Source: an uncultured Bacteroidota bacterium (GTDB lineage Bacteria; Bacteroidota; Bacteroidia; Flavobacteriales; Flavobacteriaceae). From it: 64,000 nucleotides of DNA. This document shows, piece after piece, positions 1 to 9,687 of the stretch. Under the pieces are notes generated by a model, which was not told the origin of the DNA, did not search any database, and was given only the letters and a program-made list of their open reading frames with translations. Both the position numbers and the translations under genes were made by a program. Every line of letters starts with the position of its first letter. Positions within the stretch are counted from its first letter, which is position 1. The stretch spans positions 124,001 to 188,000 of the forward strand of contig CACNQM010000003.1 in the NCBI GenBank assembly GCA_902622595.1, written 5' to 3'.

Positions 1-1
1 A

Positions 2-160
2 ATTGCTCATAGACTTTCAACAATCGAATCAGCAGATAAAATTATCTACATGGAAAATGGAAAAATATTAGAGTCTGGAAATCATAAACAGCTTTTAAGT
101 ATTTCCAACGGAAAGTTCAAAAAACTATATGAAGAACAATTTGTCGAAGAATTAGTTTAA
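2..160 (+). CDS. ABC transporter ATP-binding/permease protein, C-terminal fragment (5' end outside window)
   Basis: Open frame from the window edge reads [32 protein letters not shown], the ABC H-loop and C-terminal region of an exporter NBD; TAA at 158-160. Confidence 0.85.
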   Translation: MAHRLSTIESADKIIYMENGKILESGNHKQLLSISNGKFKKLYEEQFVEELV

Positions 161-973
161 TTTTTTTAAAAGATTTATGCATTGTAATGCCTCTTTTGCA
201 TCATGAACTCTTAAAATATTTGCTCCTCTTTCTAATGCTAAAATGTTCAGTGCAGTAGTACCATTTAAAGATTCTTCGGGAGTAATACTTAGAGTCTTAT
301 ATATCATAGATTTTCTGGATAAACCAACTATTATCGGTTTATTAAGAGACTGGAATGACTCTAGTTCTTTTAATATTTTGAAATTATCATCAATAGATTT
401 ACCAAATCCAAATCCTGGATCTATTATGATATTATTAAAACCTGATTCTTGAAGTTTTTGAATTTTAGTTTTTAAAAATATTTGAATCGATTTGATGACA
501 TTATCATATTCTGGATTTTCCTGCATATTTTCTGGATCACCCAGCATGTGCATTAATATATATCCTGAATTATAATCTTTAACGACGTTAAAAATATTTG
601 AATCATATCTCCCTGCGCTTATATCATTAACTATTGAGAAACCTCTTGATAAGGCAAATTCGGCTACATTTGAGTTATAAGTGTCAATTGATAAATGAAT
701 ATTTCTAAAATTATTAGGTAGCTCAATTATATAATCTGATACTATATCAAGTTCTTTTTTTGGATCTATCAATTTAGATCCTGGCTTTGAGCTAGCAGCC
801 CCAATATCAATTATTTCAGCTCCATTTGAAATCAAATTGGAAATTTGAGCATTTACCTTGTCAATTGAATCATATTTTCCTCCGTCATAAAAAGAATCTT
901 GGGATAGATTTATAATTCCCATAATTTTTTTTGTATGTAAATCAAGGATTTTTCCGTTACAATTTAATGTCAT
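152..973 (-). CDS. folP: Dihydropteroate synthase
   Basis: [45 protein letters not shown] motifs of DHPS. Confidence 0.95.
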   Translation of the reverse strand: MTLNCNGKILDLHTKKIMGIINLSQDSFYDGGKYDSIDKVNAQISNLISNGAEIIDIGAASSKPGSKLIDPKKELDIVSDYIIELPNNFRNIHLSIDTYNSNVAEFALSRGFSIVNDISAGRYDSNIFNVVKDYNSGYILMHMLGDPENMQENPEYDNVIKSIQIFLKTKIQKLQESGFNNIIIDPGFGFGKSIDDNFKILKELESFQSLNKPIIVGLSRKSMIYKTLSITPEESLNGTTALNILALERGANILRVHDAKEALQCINLLKKLN

Positions 974-1012
974 ACTTTTAACTACTTTTCCAAATTTATA
1001 TTAAAATCTAAT

Positions 1013-1549
1013 ATGGAAGATACAAAGGAACAATATCATAATGTAATAAGTAAATCAAGGGAGATTTTTATTCATAAAAATGCTGATTATGGATCATCAT
1101 GGAGAGTTTTAAGAATAATTTCATTGGTCGATCAGATTAATATTAAAGCTCAAAGAATTAGAAATCTTCAAAATAATATTGCTAATAAAATTGACGAGGA
1201 TCAAATTGCTGAGTTTTATGGAATTATTAATTACTCTATCATGGCGCTTATTCAAATTGAAAAAGGTATTGTGGATGAGCCAGATTTAGATGCAGATGAA
1301 ATAATTAAACTTTATGATAAGAATGTGAACGAAACTTTCGAATTAATGCTAAATAAAAATCATGACTATGGAGAAGCTTGGAGAGAAATGGAAATTGTAA
1401 GTCTTACAGATTTAATTATACAAAAAATATATAGAATGAAAAGTATATTAAAGAATGACGGAAAGACTAATGTAAGTGAGGGAATTGATGCAAATTTTCA
1501 GGATATCTTAAATTATTCAGTTTTTGCTCAAATTTTACTAAAAGAATAA
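1013..1549 (+). CDS. DUF1599 / Nmad1-type protein with internal duplication
   Basis: Two copies of a KNxDYGxxWRxxxIxSLxDxIxxKxxR motif. Confidence 0.75.
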   Translation: MEDTKEQYHNVISKSREIFIHKNADYGSSWRVLRIISLVDQINIKAQRIRNLQNNIANKIDEDQIAEFYGIINYSIMALIQIEKGIVDEPDLDADEIIKLYDKNVNETFELMLNKNHDYGEAWREMEIVSLTDLIIQKIYRMKSILKNDGKTNVSEGIDANFQDILNYSVFAQILLKE

Positions 1550-1552
1550 AAA

Positions 1553-2221
1553 ATGAAACAAAAAATTATAATTGGTAATTGGAAAAACTATTTAGGTCAC
1601 AAAGAATCAGTTTCCCTTGCTCACTCATTATCAGAACTTGTTACCAAAGATAGAACTAGAGTTATGGTATCTCCTAACCATCTTTATTTAAATGAAGTAA
1701 ATCAAATTTTAAGCACTACAAATATTGAAGTTATATCTCAAAATTTAACTTCTGCTGAATCAAAATCAGATACTGGAGGAATTACACTAAAAAATCTCAA
1801 GGAAATTAATATTAATAGGTCTTTAGTTGCTCATTCAGAGACAAGGATAAGAGAGAAAAATCCACAAAGTATTCTTTTAGAAATTATACCAATTGGTTTT
1901 CCGTTTGTTCTCTGTTTTGAAGAGATTAAACAAATACCTTTTAATACATTAAATGATGATTTTGAAATTATTCTAGCATACGAGCCTATTTGGGCTATAG
2001 GAACTGGTGAAACTGCTTCAATAGGTCATATTAACGAAATTCATTCAGATGTTAAATCAAAGTTGTCTAAATTAGGTTTAAATATCCCAATACTTTATGG
2101 TGGTAGTGTAAACCCATCAAATTGTAAAGAAATTTTAGCTTCAGACAACGTTGACGGAGTTCTAGTTGGCGGTGCTTCCACTAAGTATGATCTTTTCAAA
2201 GAAATAGTTAATTCTATTTAA
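1553..2221 (+). CDS. tpiA: Triosephosphate isomerase (short, divergent)
   Basis: GNWKN, VAHSETR, AYEPIWAIGTG, LYGGSVNPSN motifs; 222 aa. Confidence 0.9.
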   Translation: MKQKIIIGNWKNYLGHKESVSLAHSLSELVTKDRTRVMVSPNHLYLNEVNQILSTTNIEVISQNLTSAESKSDTGGITLKNLKEININRSLVAHSETRIREKNPQSILLEIIPIGFPFVLCFEEIKQIPFNTLNDDFEIILAYEPIWAIGTGETASIGHINEIHSDVKSKLSKLGLNIPILYGGSVNPSNCKEILASDNVDGVLVGGASTKYDLFKEIVNSI

Positions 2222-2270
2222 CAATTATTTGTGAATCTTCCTTGGGTTATAAAAGTATATTTGCATTGTT

Positions 2271-2825
2271 ATGTTGAGACTTTTATTAACTTCAATTCTT
2301 TTAACTATGAGTTTAACTTTAAGTGCACAAACTTCTGTGGATAATTCTATACATCAATTTAAGGTAGCTGATATTTATGGAAATATCTTCGACTTTTCTA
2401 AACTTAAAGGCAAAAAGATTATGATAGTTAATACGGCTTCAAAATGTGGTCTAACTTATCAGTATGAAGCTCTTCAAGAACTTTACTCTCAATACAAAGA
2501 CTTTAATTTTATGATTGTCGGTTTTCCGTCCAACGACTTTCTTTGGCAGGAACCGGGTAATAATGAAGATATTATTGAATTTTGTGAGGAGAATTATGGA
2601 GTAACCTTTCCAATGATGAGTAAAATTACAGTTAAAGGTTCAAAAAAACATCCTATATATCAATTCTTAACGCAGAAATCAAAAAATAAATTTAAAGATT
2701 CTCGTGTCACTTGGAATTTTCAGAAATATCTTATAAATACAGATGGTAAAATTGAAAAAATTATTTCTCCAAGGACTAGACCAGATTCCCAAGAAATTGT
2801 ATCTTGGATAACTGATGGCCAATAA
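2271..2825 (+). CDS. Glutathione-peroxidase-family thiol peroxidase with signal peptide
   Basis: NTASKCGLT, GFPSNDFLWQEPG, NYGVTFPM, VTWNFQKYLI motifs; hydrophobic N-terminus ending LSAQ. Confidence 0.9.
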   Translation: MLRLLLTSILLTMSLTLSAQTSVDNSIHQFKVADIYGNIFDFSKLKGKKIMIVNTASKCGLTYQYEALQELYSQYKDFNFMIVGFPSNDFLWQEPGNNEDIIEFCEENYGVTFPMMSKITVKGSKKHPIYQFLTQKSKNKFKDSRVTWNFQKYLINTDGKIEKIISPRTRPDSQEIVSWITDGQ

Positions 2826-3972
2826 GAATAAATTCTCTACTAGATGCGTTCATGAAGGTGAAATTAAGGATACTATGTATCAGGGAATAGTATCACCTTT
2901 ATTCATGTCAACTACTTATCCTTGGTTTGGCGGAGATTCAGAAAAGAAACCATACCCAAGGTATTTTAATACACCAAATCAAGAGTTTTTATCAAAAAAA
3001 ATTGCCTCACTCGAAAATGGGGAGAAAGCACTTATTTTTACGTCTGGTATGGCTGCTATCAGTACATCAATAATGTCAAATGTCAAAACTGGTGATCACA
3101 TTATTTTTCAAAATGATTTATATGGAGGTACAAGAAATTTCATTCAAACTGAATTTGATAAATTTGGAATCCAATATTCGTTCACTGGAGGTCTAAACCC
3201 TGAAGACTTTTCTGCTCAAATTAAAAAAAATACCGTTGGAATTTATATTGAGACTCCGAGTAATCCTCTTCTTAAGATAGTTGATTTAAAATCAGTGTCT
3301 TCAATAGCGAAAAAAAATGGTATTTGGACTATGATTGATAATACCTTTGCAAGCCCTGTTAATCAAAATCCAATTGATCATGGAATTGATATAGTTATTC
3401 ATAGTGCAACTAAATATCTTGGTGGTCATAGTGATATCTCCGCAGGTGCTGTAATTAGTACTGAAGAAAAAATTGAAAATATTCTCAATTCAGCAAAAAA
3501 CTTTGGTGGAAATCTTAGTGATTATACAGTATGGCTATTGGAGAGGAGTATGAAAACTCTCTTAGTTAGAGTTAAACAGCAAACCGAAAATGCTAAAATA
3601 CTAGCTAAAATGTTAGACGATCATAAAAATATTTCAAAAGTTTATTATCCAGGTTTACAGTCTCATCCATCTCATTCAATTGCAAAGGAACAAATGAATG
3701 ATTTTGGTGCTATGATGTCTTTTGACCTGAACGAGAATATCGATGTTTACACTTTTCTAAAATCTCTTAATATAATCAAACCAGGGATGAGTCTAGCTGG
3801 TGTTGAGACAACTGTTAACTTCCCAATGAAAACATCTCATGGGCTTATGACTCAACAGGAAAGAGATATTCAGGGAATAGGGGATAAACTCATTAGATTA
3901 TCGGCAGGTATTGAATCGCATGAAGACCTTTATGAAGATCTTGTTCAAGCAATAAATTCATCTATTAAATGA
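2815..3972 (+). CDS. Cys/Met metabolism PLP-dependent enzyme (cystathionine gamma-synthase/lyase family)
   Basis: IYIETPSNPLLKIVDL, DNTFASP, HSATKYLGGHSD motifs. Confidence 0.9.
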   Translation: MANKNKFSTRCVHEGEIKDTMYQGIVSPLFMSTTYPWFGGDSEKKPYPRYFNTPNQEFLSKKIASLENGEKALIFTSGMAAISTSIMSNVKTGDHIIFQNDLYGGTRNFIQTEFDKFGIQYSFTGGLNPEDFSAQIKKNTVGIYIETPSNPLLKIVDLKSVSSIAKKNGIWTMIDNTFASPVNQNPIDHGIDIVIHSATKYLGGHSDISAGAVISTEEKIENILNSAKNFGGNLSDYTVWLLERSMKTLLVRVKQQTENAKILAKMLDDHKNISKVYYPGLQSHPSHSIAKEQMNDFGAMMSFDLNENIDVYTFLKSLNIIKPGMSLAGVETTVNFPMKTSHGLMTQQERDIQGIGDKLIRLSAGIESHEDLYEDLVQAINSSIK

Positions 3973-4682
3973 AAACAGATATTTTAGCATTTGGTGCTCA
4001 TCCTGACGATGTTGAAATGGGATGTGGTGGTACGATCGCTAAATCAACTGCATCAGGTAAAACCGTAGGTATTATTGATCTTACAAGGGGAGAATTAGGT
4101 ACTAACGGTACTCCAGAGTTAAGAGATAAAGAAGCTAACTCTGCATCTAAAATAATTGGTGCAAAGTTTAGAATTAATCTTGGTTTTCAAGATGGATTTA
4201 TTTTTAATAATAAAGAAAACCAAATTGAAATCATCAAAGTAATAAGACAATTTAGGCCTGATATTATCCTTTCCCCAACTCAAATTGATAGACACTCTGA
4301 TCATGGTAAAGCTTCTGATTTAATTTATGAAGCAGCTTTTTTGAGTGGTCTTTCAAAATTAGAAACCAAACATGACGATAAGGTCCAAGAACCTTGGAGG
4401 CCAAGGATAAACTTAAACTATCAGCAATGGAATGATTTTAAGCCTGATGTCCTAATTGATATATCAGAGTTTATTGAAGTTAAGAAAGAAGCTATTTTGG
4501 CTTTTCAAAGTCAAGTTCTTAAAGACTCAAATTCAAAGTCTACAAAGATTAATTCAGAAAACTTCATCGAGAGTATAAAATATAGAGCTAAAAACTATGG
4601 CAGGCTAATTGACAAAGAGTATGCTGAAGCTTTTCAGTCAAGAAAAAATATTGCAGTAAATAATATCTTTGATTTACTTTAA
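3969..4682 (+). CDS. bshB1: Bacillithiol biosynthesis deacetylase BshB1 (LmbE-like)
   Basis: DILAFGAHPDDVEMGCGGTIAK, DLTRGELGTNGTPELRDKEA, HSDHGKA motifs. Confidence 0.9.
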   Translation: MKTDILAFGAHPDDVEMGCGGTIAKSTASGKTVGIIDLTRGELGTNGTPELRDKEANSASKIIGAKFRINLGFQDGFIFNNKENQIEIIKVIRQFRPDIILSPTQIDRHSDHGKASDLIYEAAFLSGLSKLETKHDDKVQEPWRPRINLNYQQWNDFKPDVLIDISEFIEVKKEAILAFQSQVLKDSNSKSTKINSENFIESIKYRAKNYGRLIDKEYAEAFQSRKNIAVNNIFDLL

Positions 4683-4720
4683 TTTTTTCAAATTTCCTTT
4701 AATATAATTTTCAAAAACTC

Positions 4721-4728
4721 TATTTTTG
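4721..4728 (+). promoter_or_regulatory. Putative Bacteroidota -7 box (TATTTTTG) for tRNA-His
   Basis: TAnnTTTG match about 10 nt upstream of the tRNA 5' end. Confidence 0.5.
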
Positions 4729-4738
4729 CCACCTAAAT

Positions 4739-4813
4739 GGTGGTTGTAGTTCAGTTGGTTAGAACGCCTGATTGTGGTTCAGGAGGTCGCCGGTTCGAAT
4801 CCGGTCTTCCACC
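4739..4813 (+). tRNA. tRNA-His(GTG)
   Basis: Cloverleaf by eye: GTTC/GAAC D-stem, CCTGA-TTGTGGT-TCAGG anticodon arm, GCCGG-TTCGAAT-CCGGT T-arm, G at -1; CCA not encoded. Confidence 0.9.
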
Positions 4814-4844
4814 CAAGTTAACCGTTACATTACACTTTTAAAAT

Positions 4845-4876
4845 AAGCCCTTCAGCTAATGAGGGGTTTTTTCTTT
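4845..4876 (+). terminator. Rho-independent terminator downstream of tRNA-His
   Basis: AAGCCCTTCA-GCTAA-TGAGGGGTTT hairpin (with two G-U) followed by a T-rich run. Confidence 0.75.
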
Positions 4877-4892
4877 ACTATTAAATAGAAAA

Positions 4893-5159
4893 TTACATTG
4901 ATAAAGGTTCAAAAGAATATCTTGTTGGAACAAAATTATGTTCTTTAAAGATTTGCTGAGTGGATGGCTTAGCTAACCATTCTTTAAGCTTTAATGGGTT
5001 TACATCAAAAAAAAGTTCTAGGACATTTTGATTATCAATTTTACAAAAAATACATTTTGAAGAATCACACCAGTCAGAAAACTCAGATTTTAAATTTTCA
5101 TACCCATTTATTTTAAAATCATCTGCATCATTACAACTAGCTGTTAGCATTAGGTTCAT
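4893..5159 (-). CDS. Small hypothetical protein (88 aa)
   Basis: ORF fills the gap between the tRNA-His terminator and the M14 peptidase; no family recognised. Confidence 0.5.
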   Translation of the reverse strand: MNLMLTASCNDADDFKINGYENLKSEFSDWCDSSKCIFCKIDNQNVLELFFDVNPLKLKEWLAKPSTQQIFKEHNFVPTRYSFEPLSM

Positions 5160-5244
5160 ATAATTATATTTAGGTTATTCAGAGTTAAATTTATACAAAT
5201 ATTAGTGAGACTAAAATAGGGGTTTTTTCTTTAACTTTACTGAT

Positions 5245-7755
5245 ATGAAAAAGATTCTATTATTATACTTACTATTTATAGGTTCATTGTTTTCTCAAGA
5301 TTATTATTTTGAAAAATATGCTCCATTTGATGAAAATATTAAATCACCAGAAGAATTTTTAGGATACCCTATCGGTGAAATGCATACCAGGCACGATTTA
5401 ATTGTTTCATATATGGAATATTTGTCTGACGTTTCAGATAAAGCTGATATGTTCTCTTTTGCAACATCTTATGAAGGAAGAAAGTTAATATACTTAATCA
5501 TTAGTTCACCAGAGAAAATTCAAAATATAGAAAACATTAGGAATGAACATATATCTTATATAGACCCTGATAATGAAAATTATAATAGTTCTGAAAAGCC
5601 TAAAAAGTTTCCTGTTATAATTAATCTTTCATATAGTATACATGGAAATGAACCTTCAACATCAGAAGCTGCAATGCTAACAGCTTATACATTAGTTAGT
5701 TCAAAAACAGAAGTAATTAAAAATTATTTAGAAAACTCTATAGTGCTTATAGACCCCGTTTCAAATCCAGATGGAAGAGATAGACATACTCAGTGGGTGA
5801 ATAGTTATAAAGCTTCACCATTGGTAGATGATCCTCAAGATGCAGAACACAATGAGTATTGGCCGGGAGGTAGAGTCAACCACTATTGGTTTGACTTAAA
5901 TAGAGATTTATTATTTGGTATCCATCCGGAGACTAGAGGAAAGCTAAATTTTCATCATAGTTGGTATCCAAATGTAACTGTGGATTTCCACGAAATGGGT
6001 ACTAATAGTACATTTATGTTTGTTCCGTGGAAGTCTTATGCAATTAAAGATCCAATAATTCCTCAAGAAAATGAATATTTTTGGTCACTTTTTGGTCAAT
6101 ATTTTTCGAAAGGTCTTGATGAAATAGGTTCACTATATTTTACAAAAGAGTTATTCGATAAGACATATCCTGGCTACAGTTCATCATACGCTGATCTTAT
6201 GGGTGGTATTGGAATGTTGTTTGAACAAGCCAGTTCAAGAGGTCATCTACAAGAAAACCAATTTGGTAAGTTAACTTTTCCTTTTACAATATTAAATCAA
6301 TATGTTTCAAGCATGAATACAATTAAGGCTTCGGTTGCAATGAAGGATGAATTAAAAAAATATCAACAAAATTTTTTTCCATCTGCGCTCACAGAAGCTG
6401 ACAAAAAAAGAATTAAAGGCTACTCATTTGAAATGGGTAAGGATAGGAATAAAACTAAAGCATTTATTAATAAATTGAAGATGCATAATATTAAAGTTCA
6501 AAGGGATAAAAACAATTTCTTTGTTCCAACTAAACAAAAGAATTATAGAGTTGTAAGATCTATTTTTGAGACAGATAAAGAGTTTATTGATAGTGTTTTT
6601 TATGATGCATCCGCATGGTCAGTTGCAAATTTTTATGATATTGACTATGTACCTTCGTCTAAGAATTTTGAAGGAACCTTGATTAAAAATTTAGATGACT
6701 TATTTAATACTAATTCGTTTGATAAGTCAAACTATGCATATTTAATCAATTCAGTTGACTATAATATTCCTGCAGTAATTAATTCTTTACTTAATTCTAA
6801 AATCAAGGTTTCTACTGCTTTAAAGCCATTCAGAATTAATACGAGTAATGGATTAGAATCATTTGATAATGGATCACTTGTTATAACTGTTAGTATACAG
6901 GATATAGAATCTGATATGTTATTTGAAAAACTTAAATCTATTCAAAAAGATTTTGATGTTAATATTTATTCAGTTACATCTGGTCTAAGCTCTAGCGGTA
7001 TTGATCTTGGAAGTGGATATGTATCACCAATTAAAAAGCAAAAAGCAATGATGCTAGTGGGAACTGGAGTAAATGCATATGAAGCTGGTGAGGTCTGGCA
7101 TCTTCTAGATCAAAGAGTTGGCATGCCTATTTCTAAAATACCGATTAGAAATTTTGATAGAATCTCATTAGATAAATACTCATCAATGGTAATTGTTTCT
7201 GGTAATTATAAATTTAATGATATTCAAATACAGAAAATCAAGGATTGGGCTAGCAGAGGTAATACAATAGTCTCTATTGGTTCAGGTTCAAAGTTTCTGA
7301 TTGATAATAAAATTGTAAAAGAGGAGATACTTAAGCCAGAAAATGATCCTAATAAAGATTTATTTCTTCCATACGTTGATGCAACAAATAATAAAGGTAA
7401 AGAACAGATTGGTGGAATTATTTTAAGAACAAATGTAGATTTAACTCATCCATTAGCATTTGGATTAGAAGATGCAAATTTACCAGTATATAAAAATAAT
7501 ACTATATGGATTAAACCTTCTAAAAACAATTATTCGTCTGTAGTAAGATATACAGAGGATCCTTTAATTGACGGATTTATTACTGATAAAAATTATGAAA
7601 AAATTAAGTCTACAGTTTCATTATTAGTTTCTAAAATTGGTAAAGGTCGAGCAATAATGTTCTCTGATAATCCAAATTTCAGAGGAACGTGGTATGGTAC
7701 AAATAGATTATTTCTAAATGCATTATTTCTTGGAGATAAGATAAGCATCCCTTAA
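5245..7755 (+). CDS. Secreted M14-family zinc carboxypeptidase
   Basis: Signal peptide; SIHGNEPSTSEA, DPVSNPDGRDRH, TVDFHEMGTN, GIGMLFEQASSRG. Confidence 0.88.
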   Translation: MKKILLLYLLFIGSLFSQDYYFEKYAPFDENIKSPEEFLGYPIGEMHTRHDLIVSYMEYLSDVSDKADMFSFATSYEGRKLIYLIISSPEKIQNIENIRNEHISYIDPDNENYNSSEKPKKFPVIINLSYSIHGNEPSTSEAAMLTAYTLVSSKTEVIKNYLENSIVLIDPVSNPDGRDRHTQWVNSYKASPLVDDPQDAEHNEYWPGGRVNHYWFDLNRDLLFGIHPETRGKLNFHHSWYPNVTVDFHEMGTNSTFMFVPWKSYAIKDPIIPQENEYFWSLFGQYFSKGLDEIGSLYFTKELFDKTYPGYSSSYADLMGGIGMLFEQASSRGHLQENQFGKLTFPFTILNQYVSSMNTIKASVAMKDELKKYQQNFFPSALTEADKKRIKGYSFEMGKDRNKTKAFINKLKMHNIKVQRDKNNFFVPTKQKNYRVVRSIFETDKEFIDSVFYDASAWSVANFYDIDYVPSSKNFEGTLIKNLDDLFNTNSFDKSNYAYLINSVDYNIPAVINSLLNSKIKVSTALKPFRINTSNGLESFDNGSLVITVSIQDIESDMLFEKLKSIQKDFDVNIYSVTSGLSSSGIDLGSGYVSPIKKQKAMMLVGTGVNAYEAGEVWHLLDQRVGMPISKIPIRNFDRISLDKYSSMVIVSGNYKFNDIQIQKIKDWASRGNTIVSIGSGSKFLIDNKIVKEEILKPENDPNKDLFLPYVDATNNKGKEQIGGIILRTNVDLTHPLAFGLEDANLPVYKNNTIWIKPSKNNYSSVVRYTEDPLIDGFITDKNYEKIKSTVSLLVSKIGKGRAIMFSDNPNFRGTWYGTNRLFLNALFLGDKISIP

Positions 7756-7849
7756 TGAAATGTATTTAGAGAAAAAGAGTCCTGAGAATCTTCAAAAGTA
7801 CTTGATTGTTAATTCTCAAGTGAAAAAGTTTCCAATCAAACTAAAAAAC

Positions 7850-8875
7850 CTAATATTGGTCAACTTCTATTTTTTCATCCATATTGGCAATTTCCCAAGC
7901 AGTGTGAAAGATTAATCTTGTTCTTTTAGTAAGTAGGTCATACCTTATCTTCTCAGCAGTGTCAGAAGGTTGGTGATAGTCTTCATGAGTTCCACTAAAA
8001 TAAAATATTACAGGTATATTATTTTTTGCAAAGTGCCAGTGATCACTTCTTTCATAAAATCTGTTAGGATCATCCCATGCATTGAACCTATAATCTAATT
8101 CAAGGTTTACAGTTCTATCATTAACCTCTTCAGAAGTTTTATGAAGCATTGTACTAAGTCTGTCTGTTCCTATTAAATATATGTACTCATCATTATTTGA
8201 GTTTCTAGTTGGGTCTGTTCTTCCAATCATATCAAGATTCAAATTTGTAATTGTATCATCAAGTGGATACAATGGGTTCTCTGAATAATATTTTGAACCA
8301 AGCAGCCCTTTTTCTTCAGCAGAGACATGAAGAATAACAATAGATCTTTTTGGTCTGTTTCCGTCTAATTCTGCAAGCTTAAATGCTTCTGCAATCTCTA
8401 ATAAAGCCATAGATCCGGACCCATCATCATCTGCTCCATTAAAAATCTCACCATTTTCAGTCCCAACATGATCAAGATGAGCAGTAAGAACAATATATTC
8501 ATTTGGGTAAGTATCTCCTTCAATTATTGCAGCAACGTTCTCTGTTTTGACCCAATCAATATTATCTTCATTTATATTATCAGGTCTTGTCACTTGTCTG
8601 CTCTGAAAGTCAACTAAAAATTTTTGAAAGTAATCTTCTGTATTTTCTGCTTTTATAATGTTATTTGATTTATAGAAGTCCCTGATAAATTCAACTGCCA
8701 GCTTTTGTCCTGGCTCACCTGTATTTCTCCCTTCAAATTTGTCAGAAGAGAACTCATAGATTAGATCAGATAATTCTTCCGAGGTAATTGTTTCAGCATA
8801 CTTGTCAGAAGCATTTTCTTGAGAGCAACCAACTGAGAGAGCTAAAATTAACAGTAGAGTATTAAACTTTTTCAT
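7850..8875 (-). CDS. M28-family peptidase, lipoprotein
   Basis: Lipobox ALSVGCS; LTAHLDHVG, NGADDDGSGSMALLE, HVSAEEKGLLGS, ERSDHWHFAK. Confidence 0.92.
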   Translation of the reverse strand: MKKFNTLLLILALSVGCSQENASDKYAETITSEELSDLIYEFSSDKFEGRNTGEPGQKLAVEFIRDFYKSNNIIKAENTEDYFQKFLVDFQSRQVTRPDNINEDNIDWVKTENVAAIIEGDTYPNEYIVLTAHLDHVGTENGEIFNGADDDGSGSMALLEIAEAFKLAELDGNRPKRSIVILHVSAEEKGLLGSKYYSENPLYPLDDTITNLNLDMIGRTDPTRNSNNDEYIYLIGTDRLSTMLHKTSEEVNDRTVNLELDYRFNAWDDPNRFYERSDHWHFAKNNIPVIFYFSGTHEDYHQPSDTAEKIRYDLLTKRTRLIFHTAWEIANMDEKIEVDQY

Positions 8876-9641
8876 AATTATTTTTTCTTTGTTTTATTTC
8901 ATTTTCAATACCATCCCATAATGATATTCTGGCAAGTAGGGCTTCTTTTGATATCGAACTCGACTCGGATATCTTCTTGGCGTCATTGTTACATAAATAA
9001 GACAACATTTCCATTGACATTGGTCCATGCATATCACCATCTACCTCAATATGTCTTTTAAAGTAATAAATTAATTTGTTTAAGTCATTATTTTTAGCAT
9101 TTATTCCTTCAATCAATGGGATAAACATATCAGGAATCAAATCCTCTCTACCAAATGTAAATACTGAAGCAACTTCATGAATATTACCTCTTTTAATTAC
9201 GGAGAATGTAAATTTTAAAAAATTCTTTACGTATTCTTTAATATCTAATTTGTCAATATCCTCTTCAATTGACTCGAGTTTATTTAGTGAGTTGATATTA
9301 TTTAGAATTTCATCAGTGTCAAGCCCAAATTCTTGAATTGAGTTTATATACATTTCAAAATGAGACATTGGGTTAGCATTTTGGTCTTCATCTGTTTCTT
9401 CTCCTGCAACAATTTCATTAATTAATTTTGCTGTAGTGTTATTTTCGCTTGGGAACCATGGAAGTGAAGTTGAGGTTAATTTAATTTGAAGAAACTTCAA
9501 AAGAGACATGAAATCCCATACTGCATAAACATGTGCACTTGAGAAAATTTTTAGATCTTCAACATCTTTAATATTATTGTATAAAGAGTGATTTCTAAGT
9601 TTATCTTTTAATGGTTCAAGTTCTTGGGCAATATTATTCAT
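8862..9641 (-). CDS. DUF3050 domain protein (heme-oxygenase-like fold)
   Basis: FSSAHVYAVWDFMSLLKFLQ, SHFEMY, YFKRHIEVDGDMHGPMSMEML. Confidence 0.75.
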   Translation of the reverse strand: MNNIAQELEPLKDKLRNHSLYNNIKDVEDLKIFSSAHVYAVWDFMSLLKFLQIKLTSTSLPWFPSENNTTAKLINEIVAGEETDEDQNANPMSHFEMYINSIQEFGLDTDEILNNINSLNKLESIEEDIDKLDIKEYVKNFLKFTFSVIKRGNIHEVASVFTFGREDLIPDMFIPLIEGINAKNNDLNKLIYYFKRHIEVDGDMHGPMSMEMLSYLCNNDAKKISESSSISKEALLARISLWDGIENEIKQRKNNYEKV

Positions 9642-9687
9642 TCGAAGTATTTTGGCCTCAAATATAAATAATAATTAAATTCAACGA

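Noticed and set aside
7759-7910. Short ORF after the M14 peptidase (MYLEKKSPENLQKYLIVNSQVKK...)
   Set aside because: About 50 aa, partly antisense to the M28 gene, no recognisable family; may be a chance ORF or decayed fragment
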